The notes beneath the pieces were generated by a model. It had not been told where the DNA came from. It saw nothing but the letters and a program-made list of their open reading frames with translations, and did not search any database. Of a stretch of DNA of 64,000 nucleotides, positions 30,651-39,382 are shown in pieces. Position 1 is the first letter of the stretch, and every line of letters starts with the position of its first letter. Location: contig NW_005199274.1 in the NCBI RefSeq assembly GCF_000372725.1, positions 391,610 to 455,609 on the forward strand. The letters run 5' to 3'. The position numbers and the translations under genes are program-made. The stretch is from Emiliania huxleyi CCMP1516 (lineage: Eukaryota > Haptophyta > Isochrysidales > Noelaerhabdaceae).

Positions 30651-32819
30651 GACGCTGCAGCAGCGTCGAGACCCTCGCGCCGACGGCCAGCTCGGCTTGG
30701 CGGCGGCGCCTGAGGGAGGGTGTAGAGGATGTAGAGTGTAGAGCGCTGTAGAGCTGTAGAGATGTAGAGCGCTCTGGAGCGCTGTAGAGCTGTAGAGCTC
30801 TACATCGGCTGCGTGACGAGGCGGGTGCGTTGTAGAGCGATGTAGAGCGCGATTTTGCTGTAGAGTTTGTTGTAGAGGCTCTACAGCCAAACCGCCGGGA
30901 AGGCAGTGACTCAAAGAGGTCGAGTCGCACTAATGGGGTGTCTCCGAGCTTACTGGAGCTCTGATGGACGGCCCTGACTATCACTGACACACAGAGACGG
31001 TCACTCTGACGGCACACAACACCCTATAACTGCGTCATGACCAGCCTGCCATGCGTCGCCGGTGCCGCATTCGTCGCTGTGCTTCTTTAGCAGGCGGTGG
31101 ACTATCGGCTGCGAGGACGGTCGCATTTGCGCGAGGCGAGGCGAGCATTCAGACGCGTTGCATGCGCCATGACTCGCGCCAGCGCGTGCGGGAGCTCCTG
31201 GCTGAGCGTTGAGTCCAGGCGAGTTGCGCTGGCCACGATCGCTACGCCAAGCCGAGCTGACGCGCCGAGGCGCCGGCCAGTCGCAGCCGTGAGGCATGCC
31301 ACAGCAGCAGAGGCACCTCCCACCCATTGGGCGGGCAGACAGAAGGCCAGGGCAGCACTGGTAAGTGCAACGCGCCTCATGTCGGAGAGCGACCGTGCCT
31401 CGTTCGCCGCTTATGATGTAGAGTTTGTTGTAGAGATTTCACGTTGTAGAGCGCCTCTACATCGCTCTACAACGCACCCGCCTCGTCACGCGGTGGATGT
31501 AGAGCTCTACAGCTCTACAGCACTCTCCAGCTCTACAGCTCTACAGCGCTCTACACTCTACATCCTCTACACCCTCCCTCAGGGCGGCGCTTCAGAACAT
31601 CGTCGAGCGCGGTGAGGCGGCGACACTCGACGAAGCGCAGACGGTGCTCTCGCAAAGAGGGCACGCAGCGTCGCTGCAGAAGCTCGTGGATAGCGGGGAG
31701 GCGGCGACACTGGACGAGGCATCGAAGCTCGCCGGCCAGCGCGCACGCGCAGCTTCGCTGCAGAAGCTCGTGGACAGCGGTGAAGCGGCGACGCTGGAGG
31801 AGGCATCGAAGCTAGCTGGCCAGCGTGCACTCGCAGCTTCGCTGCAGAAGCTCGTCGACAGCGGCGAGGCGGCGACATTGGAGGAGGCGCAGCAGGTTCT
31901 CTCGCGGAGCGGTCATCAGGCTGCGCTCCAGGGCATGGTGGAGCGCGGCGATGCGGCGACGCTGGAGGAGGCACAAGTGTTGCACTCTCAGAGAGGCCGT
32001 GCGGCAGCACTGCAAAAGCTCGTCGACAGCGGTGACGCGGCGACGCTGGAGGAGGCATCGAAGCTAGCTGGCCAGCGTGCACTCGCAGCTTCGCTGCAGA
32101 AGCTCGTCGACAGCGGCGAGGCGGCGACATTGGAGGAGGCGCAGCAGGTTCTCTCGCGGAGCGGTCATCAGGCTGCGCTCCAGGGCATGGTGGAGCGCGG
32201 CGATGCGGCGACGTTGGAGGAGGCACAAGTGTTGCACTCTCAGAGAGGCCGTGCGGCAGCACTGCAAAAGCTCGTCGACAGCGGTGACGCGGCGACGCTG
32301 GAGGAGGCATCGAAGCTAGCTGGCCAGCGCGGACGCGCAGCAGCGCTGCAGAAGCTCGTCGACAGCGGCGAGGCGGCAACACTGGAGGAGGCGCAGGTGG
32401 GTTACGGCATGAACGCTGGAGTGGCCGCAGCACTCTCTGCAGGCAAGTACACCCGGTTTCCGGGCGTGCGTTGGCGCAAGGACTCGCGCAAGTGGAGAGT
32501 TCAGTTCAGCGTCGGCAGCAAAAAGATCTCGCTCGGCTCGCATGCGACCGAGGAGGAGGCTGCATTGGTGCATGACGAATATGTGCGCCGCCACGGGCTG
32601 GCCCGCCCGCTGCACTTTCCGAGGGAGGGCGAGGCGTCGAGCGGCACGTTTCGTGAGCGGCACGCCCCTCGGGAGGCCCGAGCGGGCAGCCGAGGGCCGC
32701 GCATGGCGGTGGTCGGCGACGAGTCCGAGCTGGGCGCGGCTCTGTGGACAGTTGCGCTCGTGCTCGGCGCCTACCTCAGCAGCTACGCGAGTGAGGGCTA
32801 CGAGCCGCACAAGCTTTGA
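30651..32819 (+). CDS. Tandem-repeat protein with AP2/ERF-type DNA-binding domain, interrupted by an 873-bp element
   Basis: The 5' exon is unresolved. A frame ending DGQLGLAAA just before the element continues after it as AALQNIVERGEAATLDEA. If bases 30720-31582 are spliced out (GG|GTGTAG ... CCTCAG), the frame is kept and six codons' worth of new sequence is added. Up to about 32400 there are 28-residue repeats of the type LQKLVDSGEAATLEEASKLA. Then GKYTRFPGVRWRKDSRKWRV and KKISLGSHATEEEAALVHDE form an AP2 domain (Gly-Val-Arg-Trp, Trp-Arg, Leu-Gly, Glu-Glu-Ala-Ala), suggesting nuclear DNA binding. The C-terminus contains AALWTVALVLGAYLSSYA, a hydrophobic helix unusual for a transcription factor. 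The role of the repeats is unknown. If the element is not spliced out, the gene is broken. Confidence 0.65.
30710..31582. mobile_element. 873-bp inverted-repeat element, copy 1 (candidate introner)
   Basis: Begins CTGAGGGAGGGTGTAGAGGA and ends with its inverted copy, ...ACACCCTCCCTCAG. Terminal inverted repeats of roughly 150-200 bp are themselves built of TGTAGAGC-type subunits. It is flanked by the perfect 8-bp direct repeat GGCGGCGC (30702-30709 and 31583-31590). Near-identical to 57639-58511, which lies in the opposite orientation, and exactly the same length. No transposase. An internal frame starting MRRVAL is present in both copies but is truncated here at 92 codons. Confidence 0.95.
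31584..32397 (+). repeat. 84-bp coding repeats with 252-bp higher-order period
   Basis: Each 28-residue unit is 84 bp. A three-unit block repeats: 31825-32067 and 32077-32319 encode identical 80-residue stretches in an alternate frame, so the DNA is identical apart from a silent change or two at most. This indicates recent unequal duplication. Confidence 0.9.
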
Positions 32820-33203
32820 TGGGACGCCACACTCACAGCCGCGGCGGCCAAGCTGCAGGGTGTGCTACCGACGGAAGAGGAACCGACGGAAGATGTGCCC
32901 GGTCATGACGCTGGGCTCGGAGAGTGAGAGGGCTTCTCTCGCACGAGCGCCGGCTGAGGAGGGTACTCGTCGCAACCCCGACACTTGTTGTTTTTGGTGC
33001 ATGGGTGGGTTGGGAGATGTAGGTCGTAGCCAGGGACAGTGCATGCTCATAGGGAAGGTATGCGTGTGTGTGCGTGTGCGTGTGCGTGTGCGTGTGTGCG
33101 TGTGCGTGTGCGTGTGCGCGCCTTGAAGAAGTGTGCCCAAAGCCTTCACACTCCAAAAAAGAAATCGCGGACTGCCGCCTGAGTTCGGCGACTCCGAATC
33201 GAT
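32820..33203. other. Intergenic with GTGTGC microsatellite
   Basis: Between two plus-strand genes. (GTGTGC/GT)n occupies about 33060-33119, and AAAAAAGAAAT is at 33155-33165, 39 bp before the myosin ATG. No gene. Confidence 0.6.
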
Positions 33204-36200
33204 ATGCGAGCCCTCCCCTGGCGTCGCTCGTCATTCGAATCGACGCCCGCCTCGAGTCGCTCGTCAGTCACATCTCCTGTCTCAAGGCTGTGGGTGCACG
33301 AAAGCGGGCGGGAGGCGTGGGTTCTCGCCGACCATTTGGAAACGAGAGACGAGACGGCCACCGTCCGTCTCGCATGCGGGCAGACGATGAGCGTCGGGCT
33401 GGCCAAGACAGCGCGGCACAACCCGTCCCACGACGACGACTGGGATGACCCAACTTTCATGAGCGATCTCCACGAGGCGCCGCTCCTGGAGCTGCTGCGC
33501 CGCCGCTTCGGCAGGGGCGCCATCTACACGTGGGCTGGCGAGGTGCTCCTGTCCGTCAACCCATTCGAGAACATCCCTCGCCTGCACGCCCTCCCCGGAT
33601 GGACCTCCGCCGTGGCCGCTGCCGCAAACTCATCCTCTCCTGCCCCGCACATCTTTGCTGTGGCAGAGCGAGCCTGGCAAAGCGCCACCTCTGCCGGCGC
33701 GGACGTGGCAATCATCGTGAACGGTGAGTCCGGAGCCGGCAAGACGGAGGCGTGCCGTCAGGTGCTGCGGTACGTGAGCCGCTGCAGTGCAGAGTGCAGA
33801 GTGGCGGCAAACGCCGCTGCAAGCACCGCGCCGGGTGCGGGCACTGGCGCCAAGCGCGAGGAGGAGGTGGCGAGGCTTGAGGCGGCCGTGCTCGACACGG
33901 CTTGCGTGCTCGAGGCGTTTGGCAACGCGCGCACTGTGCGCAACGACAACTCGAGCCGCTTCGGCAAGCTCACTTGCCTCCGTGTGGCGCGCAGCGGCGC
34001 GAGCGGCGTCGTCGCCGGCTGCCGCATCAAGACGCTGCTGCTCGAGCGCTCGCGCGTCGCGACGCACGCCCATGGCGAACGCTCCTTCCACATCTTCTAC
34101 TGGCTCCTCGAGGCGAAGGGGCTGGACCCCGCCTCATTCACGATGCTGAATGCCGCAACAGAGGCCGCAGCAGAGGCCTCCGCAGAGGAGGGCGGCGCCT
34201 CGGCCGCCTCGGCCGCCAACGCTGACGCCTCGAAGTTGGCCGCGGTGGAGGCGGCGCTGTCGGCGCTCGGCTTCTCCGCCGATGACATCGCCGGCGTGTG
34301 GAGCACGCTCCTCGGCCTGCTCGAGCTCGGCAACGTGCGCTTCGCCGCTGCCGACCAGGGCGGTGACCAGGGCGGTTCGGTGGTCGACGAGTCGGCGCCG
34401 CTCGAGCGGGCGGCGGCGGCGCTCGGCATCGAGGCGGGCCTGCTGGAGACAGCCCTCACCCAGCGCACGCACAGGGCGGCGGCCGGGCGCGGCTCGATTC
34501 ACTCGATCCCGCTCGCTGCGTGGGAAGCGGCCGAGGCGCGCGACGCGCTGACGCGCCACCTCTACCAGCACGTGTTCGACTTCCTCGTCGCGCGGCTCAA
34601 CGCGCACCTCGACCCGCCCGCCAAAGGCGGTGAGGAGGCGCGCTCCCTCATGCTGCTCGACATCTACGGCTTCGAGGACGTCGGCTCCAACTCGCTCGAG
34701 CAGCTGCTCATCAACTATGTAACGACGAGCCTAGATGCGGAACGTGTAGCAGACAACTGTCTTGTATTCCGCTGCATGCACGACAACTGTCTTGTACTCA
34801 GCTGCATGCATGACGTAGGCCAACGAGCTGCTGCAGCGCCTCTTCAACACGCACGTCTTCGAGCGCGAGGCAGCCCTCTACAAGGCGGAGGGCATCGACG
34901 CCGCCGCCGTCTCCTACACGTCCAACGACGCCGTCCTCGCCCTGCTGTCTGCGGCGCCGTGCGGCCTGCTCCCCCTCCTCGAGGAGCAGGGCCTGCTCGG
35001 CGAGCGCGGCTCATCCGACAACTTTGCGCTCGAGGTCTTCCGCCACCACGGGCAGTCGCGCCACGTCGGCAAGCCAAAGCGGCTCTCGGCCAAGGAGGAC
35101 GGCGAGCGGGTCTTTGTTGTGCGGCACTTTGCAGGCGGCATCTCTTACGACTCGCGCCGCTTCGTCGAGAAGAATGTCGAGGCGCTGCACGGCGACCTCC
35201 ACAGCCTGCTGCCGCGGCTCGCCGGCTACGCGCGGGTTGTGCTCGACACGACGATGCCCGCCCCGGCGACGCCGCGCTGGTTCCGTGCGCGCTCCAACTC
35301 CAACGCGGCGTCCGCGACCACCGCCAAGATCCGCGGCAGCTTTGGCATCTCCTCCACCTTCCGTAGCCAGGCCAACGCGCTGCTCGAGACGCTCCAGAGC
35401 GGCACGCCGCACTTTGTGCGCTGTCTCAAGCCGAACAGCGCCCAGGCCGCCGCCGACTTCGACTCCGCCCTCGTGCTCGCGCAGCTGCGCTCGCTCGGCG
35501 TGCTGGAGACGGTCCGCATCCGGCGCGAGGGCTTCCCCGTCCGCACCGACTTCGCCGAGGTCTGGGCTGACTGTGCGCTGCTCGCGCCGCACGCCGCGCC
35601 TCTCCCGCCACGGGAGCGGGCGGAGGCGGTCCTCGAGCGGCTCCCGGCGGCGATGTGGCGCCTCGGGCACACAAAGGCCTTCCTGCGTGACGGCGCGCTC
35701 GAGCTGCTGCGCGCCGAGGCTGCGAGTCTGCGCACTGGCCGCGCCACCGCCATCCAGGCCATGATTCGCCGCAAACGCGCAGGCTCGCAGCGCGCGGCCC
35801 GGGCGGAGGCGCGGCGCGAGGAGCTGCGAGCCGTTGCCGCGGTGTCCGTCCAGCGGTACGCGCGGCGCAGGGCCGCGCTGGGCCAGAGACAGGCGCTGCT
35901 CGACCAGCGCGCGGCAGCCTCCCGGGCGGTGCAGGCGGCGGCCCGGAGGCGCATGGCCGCGGGAGAAGCCGACCGACGCCGGGAGGCGCGCGATCGGCAG
36001 CTGGCGGCGCTCTTCGTGCAGAGGCTAGCCCGCGGGCGCATGGCCGGGAGGGAAACCAAGCAGCGGCGCGAGGCGCGCGACCGGCAGCTGGCGGCGCTCT
36101 ACATCCAGAGGCTAGCCCGAGGCCGCTCAGCCCGCAAGCTGTGGCGCTCCGCGATGCTGCTGGCCCAGCGCGGGCAGGCGAGCCAGCGCCAGTTTCGCTT

Positions 36201-37810
36201 CCGGGCGGTGATGGCGAGCCGGCGCCAGTTTCGTCACGTGCTCAAGCCGCACGAGCTGGTGATGATGGCGGCGGTCGTGCGGCGCGACGAGTACACCGGC
36301 AAGGTCTCGCTTGGCCGCTGCCTCAAGGTGTCGCACCGGCAGGCGCTCGTCTTCACCTCTGCGGGACGCCTCCTCTGCACCGGCGTCGACGCGCGCTCCG
36401 TCGAGTGGGAGCAAGAGTGGTCGCCACGGCTGTCGGTGGTGATGACGGGCGGCCGGGACTTTGGCGTCACCGAGCTGCGTGCGGGGCACCGGGTCTCCAT
36501 CGACGGCGTCGTCTCGCGGCCCGAGCTCAACGGCAGGAAGGGCGTCGCGAAGCGCTTCAGCGAGGCGACACACCCTCGCCACACCCTCGCCACACCCTCG
36601 CCACACCCTCGCCACAGCCTCGCCACCCCCCCTGCCCAGGCGACGGGGCGCTTCACCGTCTCCCTCGCCGACCCATCTGACCGGGGCGAGGAGGTCGAGC
36701 TTCCGCCGGCCAACCTGGCCGTCCGCGCCGCCGACGCGCCCAAGGACTGCACGAAGTTCGTCGAGCTGCTCGGCGCGGCGGAGCGGTGGAGGTCGATCAT
36801 GAGCCACGACAGCGAGGAGGCGACGCAGACGCTCATCGACAAGGCGCAGTCCTCACCCAGAGATGCCAACTCTCCTCTGCCTCGCGCTGCACCGCCACCT
36901 CCCCTCACGACTGCAACGCTCACGGCCGCCCACACCGCCTCCCTCCCCTCTCCGCAAAGGCCTCGGCGTCGGAGGCGTGCGAGCCGTCGCATATGCTGCG
37001 CATGCAGGGCGAGCTGACCAAGCGCTCGCTCTCGGGCAAGCCCGGCAAGGCGCGCCGCCGGTGGCGCAAGTCGGACATCTCGGATCATCTCGGGCCATCT
37101 CGGGGAATCTGGTTTTGCAGGCGAGCGACCGGTGGCAGAGGCGGTGGATCGTGCTGCAGGGGCGCACCATCTACTGGTTCAAGGGGAGCGAGGTTCCAAA
37201 GGGGCAGCTCGAGCTCGTCGAGGGCTCGCGCGTGTGCGAGTACGAGCAGGAGGACGCGGCGGACGCGGCGCTGCACCCCTTCACCTTGCTCGTCTCGACC
37301 GCCGCGCTGAGGCGTGCCGGCGTGCCGGGGCTGCTGCTGCAGGCGCCCGCCGCCGAGGTGCGCGCCGAGTGGATCCGGGCCGTCAGCGAGGCGCTGCCAG
37401 AGGAGCCGGTCGGGCCGCTCGCCGACTCGGACCCGCTGACCGCGTCTGTCGCGGGGAAGCTGCCCGCGGTCTTCCACCAGGCGACGGTGACGGGGCGGCT
37501 GCACAAGCGCGCGCTGCGCCACTCGAGCGAGCGCTGGACGGCGCGCTGGTGCGCGCTGCACGGCAAGACCATCTACTGGTTCAGCGGCTACTACAAGCTC
37601 AAGGGGTCGATGGAGCTGACGCGCGGCACGCGGCTGCGCGACCTGGCGGGCTCGCGACCTGGCGCGCACGCGTTCGCCGTCTCGACGCCTGAGATGGAGC
37701 GCGCCGGGCTCTTCCTCGGGCTACAGGCGTCCTCGGACGCTCAGAAGCGGGAGTGGATGAACGCCCTCGGCGCGGCGGTGGAGTCTCTCTCCGCAGTGGC
37801 TCAGCTGTGA
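33204..37810 (+). CDS. Unconventional myosin with IQ motifs, RPELNG module and two PH domains
   Basis: Exons 33204-34718, 34819-36564, 36640-36843, 36960-37049 and 37121-37810 give 1414 residues in closed phase. Motor landmarks: P-loop GESGAGKTE (about 174-182), switch I NDNSSRFGK, switch II LLDIYGFED, the actin-binding region LLETLQSGTPHFVRCLKPNS, and the converter ending near FLRDG. About six IQ-like repeats follow (IQAMIRRKRAG, VQRYARRR, VQRLARGR), then a globular segment, then VVSRPELNGRKGVAKRFSEA|TGRFTVSL, the same module as in the ankyrin-kinase protein. Last come two PH domains (DRWQRRWIVLQGRTIYWFKG and ERWTARWCALHGKTIYWFSG), predicting binding to phosphoinositide membranes. It should be an actin motor carrying membrane cargo. 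There is no long coiled coil, so it is probably monomeric. Three of four donors are GC. Confidence 0.92.
34719..34818 (+). repeat. Myosin intron 1 with internal ~33-bp tandem duplication
   Basis: The 100-bp GT-AG intron (TAT|GTAACG ... GACGTAG) contains GACAACTGTCTTGTA with the following GCTGCATGCA twice in tandem (about 34752-34813). Confidence 0.8.
36565..36639 (+). repeat. Frame-neutral 75-bp intron made of CCTCGCCACA repeats
   Basis: Five copies of a CACCCTCGCCA(CA) unit lie between GAG|GCGACA and CTGCCCAG|GCGACG. The length is divisible by three and there is no in-frame stop, so an unspliced message would still be translated. Removal restores the conserved RPELNG-to-GRFTVSL spacing. Confidence 0.7.
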
Positions 37811-38096
37811 GCATGTGTACGGCTCGGTAGCCACGTGTATGCTGTATCGGTTTTACACACTGGCTGTGCAAACTCTTCAGACTCGACAGCTCGAGCCTAA
37901 CCCACATGTTTACTGCCACCGATCTCAAAATACATGTCGGTGGCGCACACCGCGCCGCCTGTCAGCAAGTGGCAGTTCCACACTGGGCACCGACACAACA
38001 GCGAACAGACGACTGACATGGCGACTGACATGGCTGAGACGACGGAGTTTTCGTGCGCACAGCTTCGAAGAGGTACTTTGTCTTTCTGCCAGAGCC
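37811..38096. other. Convergent intergenic spacer
   Basis: Between myosin (+) and the small membrane protein (-). It should hold both 3' UTRs. No gene. Confidence 0.5.
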
Positions 38097-38436
38097 TCAC
38101 CGGTCCGGTCTGCGTATCGACCCATCCGCCATCAACTGCCGACCACTCGCTTCGTGCACGCTCACGACGCCAGGAGGCGGCTGCGCCGGGTTGAGGAGCG
38201 CGTACAACTCGGGGTTGGATGCGGCGAGCCGCTCGTTGTTAGGACGCTCCACGTAGTAGACATACCTGTGCAGCGTCGGCGAGTCACGCGACGGAACGGT
38301 ACACATGCGGTCATAGTGGACGCACGTACCACATATAGCAGCTCAGGAAGGCGAAGGTGAGCGCTGGAGCAAGCCGGTACTGCCGCGTCCCAAAAATTCG
38401 CGCGCGAGCCGCAGCCAGCTTCTCGTCCTCGTTCAT
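38097..38436 (-). CDS. Small single-pass membrane protein, unknown family
   Basis: Starts MNEDEKLAAARARIFGTRQY. A single hydrophobic helix follows (LAPALTFAFLSCYMWY), and after an intron YYVERPNNERLAASNPELYA leads to the stop after SIRRPDR, about 105 residues. Splicing is not certain. The phase-consistent choice is TATAT|GTGGTA at about 38328 with acceptor CACAG|GTATG at about 38275; donor TAC|GTGCGT looks better but shifts the frame. The size and layout resemble small subunits of organelle membrane complexes, but no family is recognised. On the sense strand GAAAAAAGAAAAT (38521-38533 in plus coordinates) lies about 90 bp upstream of the ATG, like several other genes here. Confidence 0.55.
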
Positions 38437-38566
38437 GGGTGGACGGCCCAAATCGCTGGGGAGTCGAGCGAGACGCTGCAAGCTCGTACTCGTCAGGCCC
38501 CCGCGCGGAGAAGCCAGCTTATTTTCTTTTTTCTCCGTTGCAGGGTTCCGGCTAGTGATTTTTAGG

Positions 38567-38720
38567 TGTATTGTTGGCAAAACAAGACACAGAGCTCACA
38601 CAGAATCACAGCGGGAGGAAAGCGGCGAGTCGCAATTCCTGGGGTCCTTGTGGCGGGCTGCCACCCTGTCCAGAGAGGCATGAGTGCCAATCTGGGGTCT
38701 CTCGACCGAGTCTATGAGTC
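38567..38720 (-). repeat. Dispersed repeat family A, copy 2
   Basis: Inverted copy of 7-159, including GGGTCCTTGTGGCGGG and CCTGTCCAGAGAGGCAT. It lies upstream of the small membrane protein gene. Confidence 0.85.
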
Positions 38721-39382
38721 CTGGCCGCTCCCGGTTGTGGCAGAGGTTATGCCGAAGGGGACGGGTTGGGTTAGAAGACGGGGCGGCGCGAGCGAGGTCG
38801 CGGTTGGGTCGTTCGTCGGCCATCGGCATCGCCATCGCCTGCACTTGAACCAGGCGAAAAAGAGAATTCCTTTTTGCGGCCTCGTAGTGACGAGGGAGAG
38901 AGTGATTCAAGATTAGGTGATGGGCGGGTGCGTTCGTGCTCGAGATGTGTGGTTTGTGAGAGACAGGGAGAGATGTTACCAGGCGAGGCCGGCGCACGCG
39001 ATGAAGGCACTACCAGGGTCCTGTCAAACTAGTTTGTGCTCCGCTCAAGACACACATTGAAAGACACGCACTCGCAAACGAAGGTGTTCGAGATCACGCG
39101 AAGGTCGTGACACGCTTGCCGATGAAATCGCGCGCTACACCTTGCCGCTGCGCCCAAGCGGTCAAGCTCCAGTCGGAGCTCTTCTAATCTGCATCGCCAC
39201 CAAAACACCACCACGGCACCTCGCTTGCCCCCTTGTCGTTCCGTCCGGCCCCTCGCAGCACGGCTCCGCTCGCGCCTCGCTCCCTCGGCTTCGCCCTGTG
39301 CACGTGCTCTGTGCTGCGCCTGACGCCTGACTGACGCCTCGCCGGCTCATCGCCTCAGGTTCGAGTCTTGTGCTTGCGGGGA
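38721..39382. other. Intergenic, promoter side of channel-like gene
   Basis: No gene seen. A possible 3' splice site (CGCCTCAG at about 39352-39359) just before the channel-like start codon suggests a 5'-UTR intron. Confidence 0.45.
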
